Source: Panulirus ornatus (Eukaryota > Arthropoda > Malacostraca > Decapoda > Palinuridae). From it: a stretch of 64,000 nt of DNA. This document shows positions 47,090 to 58,899 of the stretch, piece by piece. A program made the translations under genes and the position numbers. The stretch lies in the NCBI RefSeq assembly GCF_036320965.1, contig NC_092257.1, positions 16,497,913 to 16,561,912 on the forward strand, read 5' to 3'. The notes below the pieces were generated by a model, which was not told the DNA's origin, did no database searches, and saw nothing but the letters and a program-made list of their open reading frames with translations. Every line of letters starts with the position of its first letter. Position 1 is the stretch's first letter.

Positions 47090-48557
47090 AAAATTTACCT
47101 CCTGCAGAAGCAAGAGGTACTAACGAAAACATAAAATGCACATAGCGATGGTTTTTCTTTTTAAAAAATCTCCCAAACGCTGCAATTACGAATTACAATT
47201 TATCCAATAGTCCCGGACTGCCCGCCTTTTGTTCAATTATTGCAGTGTGAAATCTTTGACATGAAAAGAAAAAGCCTCATGCACCTATTGCAGCATCGTT
47301 CTAATTTTTGCGTAATCCGTATTTATAATAGCGGGAGGTAAGACGGGGTGAATGGGAGGTGTTCCCCGCTCGGCCAATGAGAGGCGGGGTGCAGGGGTTA
47401 CATCGTATCCGGGCCTGGGAATTTCCTGAGATCTCAGAAAATATTTGCTTATGATAAAGACCAGCATTCCACCCGTCTCTCATATTCCATATCCTTTTTC
47501 TTTGGCCTTTCAGCTCATGGCACTAAACCGTAGTGGACAAAAAGCAGGAAGACTAACGGAGAAAGGCAGGTGGACCCGAAAGAAACATTGTACCCCCGAG
47601 TAAAATTCCTCTCAGAGGCCCAGGAACTTCTGTGGGTAGTATGGATGTGTTTTGGGAGCTGGGGTTCATTGGATACATGCCTGCGTGGCTCTCTCGTTGA
47701 CAACGCTCACGAAATAGCATCATACTTTTCGATGTTACAAGACACGCAAATGAGACTGATACGTAAACCACCATGAAAAGCCAGTGTGGGAGGTAAGATG
47801 TCCCCAAGGGATGGAAATAGAGAAGGAAACCTTTAATCAAATATGATATTGGATGTGTAGCAATGTAGTACATGTCCCTCGGGCCTCTAAATATTACGGA
47901 TGTTTAACGACATAAAGGAAGTATGTTTAACGACATAAAGGAAATAAAGATTCGTTATGAATGTTGCTGTTTAAAGAAACATTCGTAGATGAGATGTATT
48001 TGCCGATATCGGAGTTCCAGTAATTTTTCTATTCTTTTTTCAATGAAGCTTCGAATCCTTACCATAATAAGGTTCGTTAGATGAAAGTTTGTGCGCATAT
48101 TTCCCGTCGAGTGACAACACTCATTAACTTTCTTGCTGCTGTGTTCACAAGGTTTCATAATGTTGATTTTCCTCAAGTTGGTTGACATTGCTTGTGACAT
48201 AATAATGGAATGATCTGACCTTGATGTAAAGTTCCAACTGCCTCTCTAAGGATCCGTATCGTTTTATTTCTTTACTTCCAATTCAAAACGCGTTATGCAG
48301 GAAATCTGTACCAAAATCTTTATTACAGGTATACTTATTTCTATCTAGAATTAGAGGTCTTCGCTTGAGCTAATAAAAGACTTCGTTACAGTACATGGTA
48401 TCAAACCAACAAACTAAAGACAGACTATGATATTTCTTACACTCTGACCTTGATACTTTGAGGGTTGTAGCTAAGAAACAACAAATATCAGTCAATTGCC
48501 TCTACCTAAAAATCATTCCATTATAGCCAGTTAAAAAAAATCACCATTCCCATGGTA

Positions 48558-48599
<42 letters not shown>

Positions 48600-49385
48600 T
48601 TTTGGAGGGGTGTATGTGTATACATACTTAGGATTACAAACATGGTACGCAAATAAGAGGTCAAGAGATAGAGCAAACACGTGTTCATCATTTCCCTGTT
48701 ACAGACACACATATCTATGAAATATTAACCTATGACGAACCTCGAACTGCTACTCCAACGCGGGTAAAACTGATGCAAACGAGAGTATTGAAAGTGATAA
48801 TGTTCAGTTGCTCCTTTACGGTCCTTGTTAACATGAAAGCACAAGGATATCGATGAGAACATTCCAAAATCAAGTCATACTCCACTTCGAAAATAACACC
48901 AGAGATTTATGGATAAAGTACCGAATAGTGGTGATGAGGAGTATAAAAATGGACAGGAAATTAACTCATTGACCAAGTAACTAGTTAGTCTGCTTGGAGC
49001 CCGTCGAATCGCTCAAATACACCCAACTGAAGACTAATTTATCCAACTGAAAGTCTTATAATTTGAACGACAGGTATACATCATGGAACTGGTATAACCT
49101 AATCTAACCTTTTTTTTTTAATTTCATTTGTCAAGCTTTAATCCAGCAACTGTCTTTATTTGCGATACTGACCATACAACAAAAATTTCCCTTTCGAGCC
49201 CACGCGAGTCAGTCTGCCGTCCCAATAAAGTTATCGACTCTGATCATTTCATTTCTGAACTAACACATTCTACCTTTTCAAGACTACAGTCAGGTTTTAA
49301 GACTCATCTGGTTACACTGTCCAGGGGTTGAGGAGAAGGGTTGACACCATAGCGTTTACCCACCTTCCAGAACCATGCACCTTGT
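47090..49385. other. Intergenic, nothing recognised
   Basis: AT-rich DNA with a (CA)n tract at 48564-48594. Short frames at 47285-47873 lack conserved motifs. Confidence 0.5.
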
Positions 49386-49395
49386 GAACTATTCC

Positions 49396-49644
49396 ACATG
49401 GAGAGAATGAGTGAGGAAAGATTGACAAAAGAAAATATATGTGTCAGAGGTGGAGGGAACGAGGAGTGGGAGATCAAATTTAAGGTGGAAGGATGGAGTG
49501 AAAAAGACTTTGAGCGATCGGGGTCTAAACATACAGGAGGGTGAAGGGCGTGCAAGGAATAGAGTGAATTGGAACGATGTGGTTTACCGGGGTCGACGTG
49601 CTGTCAATGGATTGAACCAGGGCATATGAAGCATCTGGAGTAAA

Positions 49645-49648
<4 letters not shown>
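49396..49648 (+). mobile_element. RTE-like LINE 3' fragment
   Basis: Plus-strand DNA encoding HMERMSEERLTK and WRWKDGVKKTLSDRGLN (one frameshift) and the first 45 bp of the 3' UTR, cut off at TAAACCAT where (TA)n begins. Confidence 0.88.

Positions 49649-49710
<62 letters not shown>
49649..49710. repeat. (TA)n between LINE and SINE
   Basis: About 31 TA units joining the truncated LINE 3' UTR to the next SINE. Confidence 0.95.
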
Positions 49711-49712
<2 letters not shown>

Positions 49713-49850
49713 TATTCACCATTTCCCACATTAGCGAGGTAGCATTAAGAACAGAGGACGGAGCCTTTGAGGGAGTATCCTCACTGGCCCCCTTCTTGTT
49801 CCTTATTTTGGAAAATTAAAAACGAGAGGAGAGGATTTCCAGCTCCCGCT
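49711..49850 (-). mobile_element. LINE-tailed SINE, partial
   Basis: Minus orientation. Plus strand: CACCATTTCCCACATTAGCG, AGAACAGAGGACGGAGCC and GAGAGGATTTCCAGCTCC, as in the 34.3-kb copy; the 5' third is missing. Confidence 0.85.
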
Positions 49851-49854
49851 GTGT

Positions 49855-52775
49855 GGGTGTGTGTGTGTAATGGAAACGTCATAAGCTACTATAGAGGAAA
49901 CAAAATTTACATGTTAAAGTCGTCACCATATTAGTACGGTACACCCAAGGTCAACACGATTATGCTTACCAGACATGTCCACTGTAAGGTACGATTTGAC
50001 TAAACCTACATTTTTCTGTTTCTCTTTGATTTGCATTGCCTATTCATTGTGCTCAGTGAAAAAAAAATCACCAAATCAGATTTATGTTATGTCGTCAAAA
50101 TGCCATCGTATGTCATTAAATGAAGAGGAAAGAGACTAGATCTAGTGATGAAATCGCTAAAGTAGTAACATTCCTTAGACTTGCGAAAGCACCCACTTGA
50201 GGTACTGGGGATAAGCAACCACTTAGTCTCCTCTGGAAAAATCACAGGTTTATCCCAAGAGAGGGATTATTGAAGTTCCAAGTCTTCATCATGTCAGTTG
50301 CACTGTGGGCATGAAAGGTCTTGGGATATGTTGGATCAGTGTTTGTAATGTTGTATTTCTGGAGAAAATGATTTCAGATGGATGAATATCTGGCAGGTTG
50401 GTATTTAAGCTTGTAGCTGCATCCATAGTGAATTTCAAGTTGCATTCCCAAAAAGTGTCAATTTCCAGTGAAATATGAAAATGTTAAATGGGCCCTTTTC
50501 ACGTTATTATTGGCATAACCATAAAATTTCCATAAGTGACATCAATATTTCTTGAGCACAACAAACAATGGGAGGGTTATTTATGTGTTAAATTCAGTGC
50601 TCTACCAAGGTCACATAACTCACTTTTTGCACATATCTTTTACTTAACATATTTCCTCAGTGCTAATTTCATTAATGAATTTGGCTGACAGTCCCACTGT
50701 ACCTCTGCCCCTCCTCCATCTCCACTTGCCTATGTATACATTAACTTCACTGCTATAAAATGGCCATGTAAGGTACGTTAGTTCATTTGTTTGTATATAT
50801 CCTTTACCTGCACATGTATTTTGTTCTTTTATATTGAAATGGGACATTAAAGGGCTTTTCTTTTTGAACAAAATCATGTGCAAATTTTCTGAAGACACCC
50901 AAAGTTTAAGGGTTAAAGCACATGGTTGACAGAAGTTGGTTCTGTCCACTCATCTATCTATACCTCTGTCGCCACAGCAATAGAGTCTCCATAACCGGTG
51001 AACTCCAGTGCCACTTCCTAGCCTTTAGTGCCTCACCCTTAGCATGCCACAGGCAGAGCAAGTCTAGCAGTGTTTGCAGGGGCTCCTACCTACTGTTCCT
51101 ACTGACTACTTCTACCTAATGCTCCTGCCTAATGTTCCTAATTACTACTTCTACCTAAGGCTCCTGCCTAAATGTTCCTACCTACAACTTCTGTCTATTG
51201 CTCCTAATATTTTGCCAAAAGGTATAGCAAGTGCTTAGTAATAACCACAGGAAAATCCAGTTATGAAGAATGAGTTGTGTGAGTTAAATGTTGTCAGGTG
51301 TCATGTACAACAAGGAGAGATTGTATGTTTGTTGACAGAATGCCATTAGTCAACACATCAGTGAGGGAGTAAGAAAACACAGCTACCTGGATCAGAAAAG
51401 TGAAACTTGACAACCACTGAAGTGCTGGCTTACTATGCAGGCATGACTAACCCCCCGATACCCAGGCAGGTAGTACTGATAATATAACTCCCTGTTGATG
51501 GCTGCCTACCAACTACTACGTACAAGCAGGTTCCTGCATGGGAATGCCAAAGTTACGAAAGCTGCGTGTTAAGTATTAAGGAAGACTTATGAAAGTAATC
51601 CTTATCAAAGATTTTCTTGAAAGTTGGGGGCTTGGATGCAGAATCATTACACAATATCCACTTGTTTAGATTTCAAAGAGCAGTGGTAAAGAAAAATACA
51701 AAATGACCAGAGTCCTATCTGTATTTACAAACAAATCAACATGCATCATATAAAGCACTATTTTTGGTATTTGTTATTGGTATACTGACTTAATAAGACA
51801 ATCAGAAATATTCAACAATACTTATTATTCATGTTGAAGTGACTTACAACAATTCTGCCCTTTACAACAATGTAAGATAATTTGAATCTTCAAAATTCTC
51901 TTCTAGCACAATAAAAGGAACTTTACAATTATGCACAAACTTGGCAACAATATCAATCAACTTCAGTTTAACTTTGAATGTTCCTTTCCAACCAAATGAA
52001 GTGAAACTACTTCCCTAATCGTGAAATCAGTATCTTTTCTTATTTCATTTATGTACAAGCAACATAGAAAAACATTTAATCTGTACACAATATGTAACAA
52101 AATTAGGGCCAGTTCCCCATTTGGCCAAAGTAACCTTGAATTAAATTGTTTTCTAAATTATACAAACTTAACTGAAGGTAAAGCTTATTCTTTCCACCTC
52201 CAAAGGAAAAGTTTAAGTTTCATTATATTTATTTACACTATGTTCATTACTATGGGGAAAGAACTTTTGAAAGGATATACAAAAATAGTAACAATGGAAA
52301 GTTGAGGTTTCTCAGTGTGGGTAAACAGATTCTATATTCATTACAAAGTAATGCTTGGAATAATCAACAGGAACTGTCACAGTCTATTTGAGGATTAGAA
52401 GAATTATTTATAAAGCTCTCCATTCCCCCATGGGAAAAACTATCAACGTTTGCTCAAATATACTCATTAAACTATCTAAAGAAGGAAGATACATTTTTAC
52501 ATTACATTAGATTGCATTAAAGGTGTATATGATGAAACTTTTTCATACTTATGATTATTATTGTTTAAAAAAACCAATATTCCTTTCACGTGGCTCCTAC
52601 AGCTTTTGGGCTGCATTTCATGCAGAAGAAAAATGATAAGAAGGTCTTTGATGAGACTGTACTCTCATCCACTAATAATGATGATGATGAAGCCCTGCTG
52701 AAGGAGACATCTCACTTAAAAAGTAACCACTTGGACTTAAAGTCCACTTAACACTTACATATAAATGTGTATAAT
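49855..52775. other. Intergenic, mostly unrecognised
   Basis: No gene found. The stretch 50960-51190 is a copy of an unnamed repeat listed separately. Confidence 0.5.
50960..51190. repeat. Unnamed interspersed repeat, copy 1
   Basis: Contains AGTCTCCATAACCGGTGAAC, CTCCAGTGCCACTTCCTAGC and then short CTACTTCTACCTAATGCTCC units. The same order occurs at 58290-58510 with moderate divergence. No coding or Pol III signal is visible. Confidence 0.7.
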
Positions 52776-52781
52776 ATAATC

Positions 52782-54204
52782 ATTTATCATATTTGATCGC
52801 CGCTTCCCATGTTAGCGAGATAGAGCTAGGAAACAAGCAAAGAAAGACACATCCACTAATGCCCACATATACGTCATATATGCACATACGTACACATGCC
52901 TTACATCCTCGATAAAAACTTTTCACTGCTTCTAACAACTTTCCTCCCACACCATATATTCTTAATACCTTCCACAGAGCATCTCTATCAACTCTATCAT
53001 ATGCCTTCTCCAGATCCATAAATGCTACATACAAATCCATTTGCTTTTCTAAGTATTTCTCACATACATTCTTCAAAGCAAACACCTGATCCACACATCC
53101 TCTACCACTTCTGAAACCACACTGCTCTTCCCCAATCTGATGCTCTGTACATGCCTTCACCCTCTCAATCAATACCCTCCCATATAATTTACCATGAAGT
53201 CTGTTGGGGATGAGAGAGCTTGGGAAGTGAGTCAGTTGTTGTTTGCTGATGATACAGCGCTGGTGGCTGATTCATGTGAGAAACTGCAGAAGCTGGTGAC
53301 TGAGTTTGGTAAAGTGTGTGGAAGAAGAAAGTTAAGAGTAAATGTGAATAAGAGCAAGGTTATTAGGTACAGTAGGGTTGAGGGTCAAGTCAATTGGGAG
53401 GTGAGTTTGAATGGAGAAAAACTGGTGGAAGTGAAGTGTTTTAGATATCTGGGAGTGGATCTGGCAGCGGATGGAACCATGGAAGCGGAAGTGGATCATA
53501 GGGTGGGGGAGGGGGCGAAAATTCTGGGGGCCTTGAAGAATGTGTGGAAGTCGAGAACATTATCTCGGAAAGCAAAAATGGGTATGTTTGAAGGAATAGT
53601 GGCTCCAACAATGTTGTATGGTTGCGAGGCGTGGGCTATGGATAGAGTTGTGCGCAGGAGGATGGATGTGCTGGAAATGAGATGTTTGAGGACAATGTGT
53701 GGTGTGAGGTGGTTTGATCGAGTGAGTAACGTAAGGGTAAGAGAGATGTGTGGAAATAAAAAGAGCGTGGTTGAGAGAGCAGAAGAGGGTGTTTTGAAGT
53801 GGTTTGGGCACATGGAGAGGATGAGTGAGGAAAGATTGACCAAGAGGATATATGTGTCGGAGGTGGAGGGAGCAAGGAGAAGAGGGAGACCAAATTGGAG
53901 GTGGAAAGATGGAGTGAAAAAGTTTTTTTGTGTGATCGGGGCCTGAACATGCAGGAGGGTGAAAGGAGGGCAAGGAATAGAGTAAATTGGAGCGATGTGG
54001 TATACCGGGGTTGACGTGCTGTCAGTGGATTGAATCAAGGCATGTGAAGCATCTGGGGTAAACCATGGAAAGCTGTGTAGGTATGTATATTTGTGTGTGT
54101 GGACGTATGTATATACATGTGTATGGGGGGGGGTTGGGCCATTTCTTTCGTCTGTTTCCTTGCGCTACCTCGCAAACGCGGGAGACAGCGACAAAGTATA
54201 AAAA

Positions 54205-54213
<9 letters not shown>
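52782..54213 (+). mobile_element. RTE-like LINE copy with inverted 5' segment
   Basis: From 53191 to the poly-A near 54213 the plus strand encodes [20 protein letters not shown] through WFGHMERMSEERL and the 3' UTR; one extra T near 53930 shifts the frame at KKFFCVIG. From 52888 to 53190 the minus strand encodes the RT part that should lie upstream (GKLYGRVLIERV through LEKAYDRVDR to YRGCKACVR). About 140 bp are missing between the two parts relative to the 15.9-kb copy. The left 52782-52886 is an older LINE-tail relic on the minus strand. Confidence 0.88.

Positions 54214-54256
<43 letters not shown>
54214..54256. repeat. (TA)n between LINE and SINE
   Basis: TA run beginning at the LINE poly-A and ending at the next SINE. 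Confidence 0.95.
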
Positions 54257-54258
<2 letters not shown>

Positions 54259-54269
54259 TTTCTTTTCTT

Positions 54270-54497
54270 TCATACTATTCGCCATTTCCCGCGATAGCGA
54301 GGTAGCGTTAAGAACAGAGGACTGGGCCTTTGAGGGAATATCCTCACCTAACCCCCTTCTCTGTTCCTTCTTTTTGGGGAAAAAAAAAAAAAAAAACGAG
54401 AGGGGAGGATTTCCAGCCCCCCGCTCCCTTCCCTTTTAGTCGCCTTCTACGACACGCAGGGAATATGTGGGAAGTATTCTTTCTCCCCTATCCCCAA

Positions 54498-54500
<3 letters not shown>
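54270..54500 (-). mobile_element. LINE-tailed SINE, full length
   Basis: Minus orientation. Plus strand order: CATTTCCCGCGATAGCGAGG, AGAACAGAGGACTGGGCC, CCCCCTTCTCTGTTCC, a run of A, GAGGGGAGGATTTCCAGCCC, TTTTAGTCGCCTTCTACGAC and CTCCCCTATCCCCAAGGA. About 230 bp, bounded by (TA)n on both sides. Its 3' end resembles the LINE 3' tail. Confidence 0.88.

Positions 54501-54569
<69 letters not shown>
54501..54569. repeat. (TA)n between two SINE copies
   Basis: About 34 TA units. Confidence 0.95.
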
Positions 54570-54571
<2 letters not shown>

Positions 54572-54808
54572 TTCTATTTCGCTTTTTCGCCATCTCCCGC
54601 GTTAGCAAGGTAGCATTAAGAACAGAGGATTAGGCCTCTGAGGGAATATCCTCACCTGGCCCCCTTCTCTGTTCCTTCTTTTGGAAAATTAAAAAAAAAA
54701 AAAAAAAACAAGAGGGGAGGATTTCCAGCCCCCCACTCCCTCCCCTTTTAGTCACCTTCTATGACATGCAGGGAATAGGTGGGAAGTATTCTTTCTCCCC
54801 TATCCCCT
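54570..54808 (-). mobile_element. LINE-tailed SINE, full length
   Basis: Second copy in the same orientation with the same block order as the one at 54270. It is more diverged (AGCAAGGTAGCATTAAGAAC, GTCACCTTCTATGACATGCA). Confidence 0.88.
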
Positions 54809-54825
54809 ATATACATACATATACA

Positions 54826-54925
54826 TATTCATACTTGCTTGCCTTCATCCATTCCTGGCACCACCCCACCCCACAGCAAACAGCATCGCCATTCCCCGCA
54901 TCAGCAAGGCAGCATCAGAAAACAC
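54826..54925 (-). mobile_element. LINE-tail relic, second subfamily
   Basis: CATTCCTGGCACCACCCC and CCCCGCATCAGCAAGGCAGC resemble the 3' tail relic at 31.4 kb rather than the younger copies. Confidence 0.6.
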
Positions 54926-54951
54926 GTGCGTGTATATACATATTTTTATAC

Positions 54952-55281
54952 TTTTTTTTTTTTTTTTTTTTTATACTTTGTCGCTGTCTCCCGCGTTTGC
55001 GAGGTAGCGCAAGGAAACAGACGAAAGAAATGGCCCAACCCCCCCCATACACATGTACATACACACGTCCACACACGGAAATATACATACCTACACAGCT
55101 TTCCATGGTTTCCCCCGGACGCTTCACATGCCTTGATTCAATCCACTGACAGCACGTCAACCCCTGTATACCACATCGCTCCAATTCACTCTATTCCTTG
55201 CCCTCCTTTCACCCTCCTGCATGTTCAGGCCCCGATCACACAAAATCCTTTTCACTCCATCTTTCCACCTCCAATTTGGTC
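54952..55281 (-). mobile_element. RTE-like LINE 3' end
   Basis: Poly-T of about 21, the complete conserved tail, the 3' UTR and the last codons on the minus strand. It breaks at 55281 where a SINE fragment begins. Confidence 0.9.
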
Positions 55282-55427
55282 ATGAACAGATGACTGAGCC
55301 TTAAAGGAAAAAGTCCTCTCTTGGTCCCCTTCTCTGTTCCTTCTTTTGGAAAATCAAAACTGGAGAAGAGGATTTTTAGCCTCCCCACTCCCACCCCTTT
55401 TTGTTGCCTTCTATGACACGCAGTTAA
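55282..55427 (-). mobile_element. LINE-tailed SINE fragment
   Basis: Middle and 5' part of the SINE (CCCCTTCTCTGTTCCTTC, then GACACGCAG) without its LINE-like 3' end, joined directly to the LINE fragment on its left. Confidence 0.7.
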
Positions 55428-55445
55428 AGTATCCTAGATCTTTCA

Positions 55446-55968
55446 TTGATAAATCTGTTAAGATGGCAAAAAACATTTTATAGAGTTAAACCAAAACCTC
55501 CCATTGACACCAAGAACCTTTTAGTTCTCCCCTTTAGTAATGATTTTACCTCACTTCCCACATTGCTTAAATCCTTTAATGTAAATGGTGCCTTCAGCAA
55601 CAACAATACTACAAAGAATATAATCAGGAACTCACTAGAATATTTCACAGGATGCATTTATAGAGTGCCATGTAAATGTTGTGATAAGTTTTATGTTGGG
55701 CAAAATGGTAAGGATCTTTCTGTTAGACTTAAGCAACATAAATATAGTATAAAAACAGGACAAGAATCTAATGCCTCGTTTAATCATGTTACAACTTAGA
55801 TCAATGTACTGACTGGAGTAAAGCCATCTCAGTTATTAACTCTAACTCTTGTACCACGAGAAATATCACTGAATCTTCTATTGTTAAATACACAAAGAAT
55901 TGTAACATTAATATTAGTGTAGGTCTATACAAACTGGATAACTTTACTACTGACAAAATTTGTAAATA
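55446..55968 (+). pseudogene. Penelope-like element GIY-YIG endonuclease fragment
   Basis: The plus strand reads YRVKPKPPIDTKNLLVLPFS, then GCIYRVPCKCCDKFYVGQNG and LSVRLKQHKYS. The paired IY ... YVG strands, the Cys pair between them and the following Arg are the GIY-YIG nuclease core found at the C-terminus of Penelope-like retroelements. A stop at 55797-55799 breaks the frame. After a small shift it resumes as TESSIVKYTKNCNIN and ends KICK-stop near 55968, the usual end of the domain. The reverse transcriptase part is absent. It lies directly beside a SINE fragment. I am confident of the domain, less so of the subfamily. Confidence 0.8.
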
Positions 55969-55969
55969 G

Positions 55970-56135
55970 TTCCCTTTCTTGTCCACATAATAAATTTCAT
56001 GATAAGCATGTTGCCAGACTTCAATGCACCCAACTTCCACTTGGGTAGTCACATGTTTACCAAATGGCATCCTAGCTACATCTCTTCATTGTCTCTCTCT
56101 AAAACTAAACCTAATAATCTGCCTTATATTTACAT
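55970..56135. other. Intergenic spacer
   Basis: AT-rich, nothing recognised. Confidence 0.4.
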
Positions 56136-56139
56136 TTAC

Positions 56140-56690
56140 AAACTTTCTCCATTCACACAATCTCTCAAACTCAAAATCAACTTCTGCAGTTTCTCACCTA
56201 AGTCTACAACCAGTACTATGTCATCACAAAACAACAAATGACTCATCTCCTAGCCCCCACCCTCCAACACACTACATATCTGCTCCTTTTTCCAAGACCC
56301 TTGCATTCATCCTCACAAACCCATCCAAAAATTAATTAAATAGCTATGGTGAAATCAAACACCCCTGTTGCAGATCCAGTTTCACCTAGAACCACTCACC
56401 CTCCTCTCTTCCTACTCACACACATATTAAAAAGTCTTCCTTGCTTCAAGTAGCTTATGTTTCACACACCTTCTAGAGAGCATATCTATCAACATTTTCA
56501 TATGCTTTCTTCGGATCCATAAATTCCACATGAAAGCCCCTCTGTCTTTTAAGTATTTCTCACACCAATTCTTCAAAGCAAATACGTCCACCACTCCAAG
56601 AGCCACAAGAGTCATCTCTAACCTGATACAGTGTATGCCAGCAACCTCTCAATGCTTCATCAAATACACATTTAATGCAATGTAATCATA
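56140..56690 (-). mobile_element. Decayed LINE relic, RT region
   Basis: Minus-strand DNA matches RT sequence of the 15.9-kb copy in order: CTTTGAAGAATTGGTGTGAG, AAGAAAGCATATGAAAATG, CTGCAACAGGGGTGTTTG and the FADD-region equivalent. Stops and gaps throughout. Confidence 0.78.
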
Positions 56691-56694
56691 CTGA

Positions 56695-57165
56695 ATAAAC
56701 TTCTTCACAGAAGTTTTGGTATAAAATAAATATGAAATAGTAATTTTATCCCTTTGTGGTGTACAGTGTACTCCCTTCACCACTAGAGAATACTCTCAGT
56801 TTGCTACAAGTGTCTGATGGGATTTTCTCGGACTAGTGAAAACAAAATAATATGATGCCACAGATTTGAAATTCTTTAAGCATCCTGTTGTACTCAGCTA
56901 AAATAATGCCTGTACAATTTACAACAGGATCCTGCTATACTCTTCAGCTAATGACCTGCTGCTGCAGTTTGGTCATGACATGATATTATATTTAAATAAT
57001 CACTAATTCCTACTATTCAAATCCTTCTCTCATAATAACTCATGATCCTTTACTGAAATTCTCTATACCATCAGCTACAATTAGCATGCGAGTTGCTACT
57101 GTTGCAAGTTCCTAACCTGCTGCTATTATCATTCATCCACCTGCAGCAGTTAGTTCTCCATTGCT
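56695..57165. other. Possible 3' UTR of the eIF2 kinase gene
   Basis: AT-rich DNA just downstream of the stop codon on the minus strand; no clear polyadenylation signal was identified. Confidence 0.4.
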
Positions 57166-57168
57166 TTA

Positions 57169-57570
57169 TCAGTTTAATCTCTCAATCAGCTGCTTAGGCA
57201 TGGTTTTTTCATTTGCTTCAGAAGAGTTTTGTTTTTCTATCTGTTCTTGCAATTTTGCCACCATTTCTTTTAGCTTTAAATTTTCTTCTTTTAACTTTGC
57301 ATTTTCAATAATTCTTTCCCACTCTTCTGACTTTTCTTTTAGTAATCCTTTATCATGATCCTCCAACTTCACTGAAGAGTAAAAATTTTGCACGACATCA
57401 GTTCTTTGAATAGTGATGGAGTTGCTGGACCTTATATCCGTGTGCTGAGTATGGTACAGCTGACGTTGCCCCTCTAGTGATGGTATCCTAAACAATGATG
57501 ACTTCAGCACTTCTGAAGCAGATGGTCGTTTACCTGGTTCTGGGTCAGTGAGTTTCAATATCCATGGTGC
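57169..57570 (-). CDS. HRI-like kinase, last exon
   Basis: Acceptor ATTTTTTCAG, 133 codons plus stop. It encodes APWILKLTDPEPGKRPSASE (end of the kinase fold) and a charged tail with a heptad-like Leu pattern from about KLKEENLKLKEM to LQEQIEKQ, as in HRI. Confidence 0.92.
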   Translation of the reverse strand, partial: APWILKLTDPEPGKRPSASEVLKSSLFRIPSLEGQRQLYHTQHTDIRSSNSITIQRTDVVQNFYSSVKLEDHDKGLLKEKSEEWERIIENAKLKEENLKLKEMVAKLQEQIEKQNSSEANEKTMPKQLIERLN

Positions 57571-58863
57571 CTGAAAAAATATCCTAAAATATCAACTGCA
57601 ACAGTATTTAAACTCATGCATACAAAGCTTTTCACTTCATGCAGTATGATCCAGTGTACCTTAACTTACACTGTACATCTCATGTATGTACTATTATCAA
57701 TCTTTCTATCAATCTTTCACTTATTCTACAATTAAATTGAAATTACTCTATAACACCTAAACAAGTACCAACATCTGAAAAGAATCTTAACTGCCAAACA
57801 TCTTCCCATCTTTAGAATTCTGATCGTCCCAACAAACAGGATGGCCGTGGTTTGATGTGACCCACAGGTGATTCAGTTCTGGCAAGATCAACTAGACCAG
57901 GAAGCCAAAGAAAACCTAGGTATTTAATGAAACTGCTTTGGTAACAATGTGCATTCTTGTCTGATAGATTAAGCCCAATATTAGGTGACACCAAGGGATC
58001 TATGCAATGGATACTTCTAAAGAAAACTACAAGTGATGTCTGAAAGACATATACTAGGACTAGATCCTTTATACTCACAATCATCTATATCTATACTTAC
58101 ACAAATCCTTAATCTAATGCTGAAACCTCTCTCTTTGTTGTATACATGTTTCTGACAATGTAAAGATTGTCAGGCTCTTTTCATGCATAAATTACACAAT
58201 TCCCTTGTGCTTTCTTCTTAAAACTGTCATAATTAATCTAACGTCCTTTAATCATTATCCATTCATCTACCTATTTATCCATACCCATGATGCCCATTCC
58301 CTTCAGGAACTCCCTCAAGGGAGTGGCCAAGGCAAAAAAGTCTCCATAACTGGTAAACTCCAGTGCTGCTTCATAGCCTTTATTACCTCACCTACTGGCA
58401 GAGGGCAACTCTAGCACAGTGTTTTCTACCAAATCTTCCAACCAACTACTTCTACCCAATGTTCTGAGCAACTACTTTTACCTAATGCTCCCACCTAAAA
58501 TTCGTAACTGCTACTTCTACCTAATATTTAAATACCCATTAAGATCTTCATCCACAGTGCTGAAGAGCTGAATAAATAATCAAATGAATAAGTCATGTTA
58601 TTTGGCTATATGTTCTCTATGAAATGGTAGAATAATGTTGCTTGATTATTCCAGTGACAGGCATTAGTGGCCTGTGCCAGCTTAAAGTTATGCTGTGGGT
58701 GCAATGTCACATTTGGCAAGGTTATGTCAACAGAGTAAAATCTTGTCAGAGAATTTCTTGCTCCAAAGGAGTCCAGCCTTTTCCCACTACTGACTGTAGG
58801 ACAGCCTTAAAATTGCAGGAGCCCACGTAGAGGTGACCTTAAAGTTACAAAATAATAATAACA

Positions 58864-58899
<36 letters not shown>

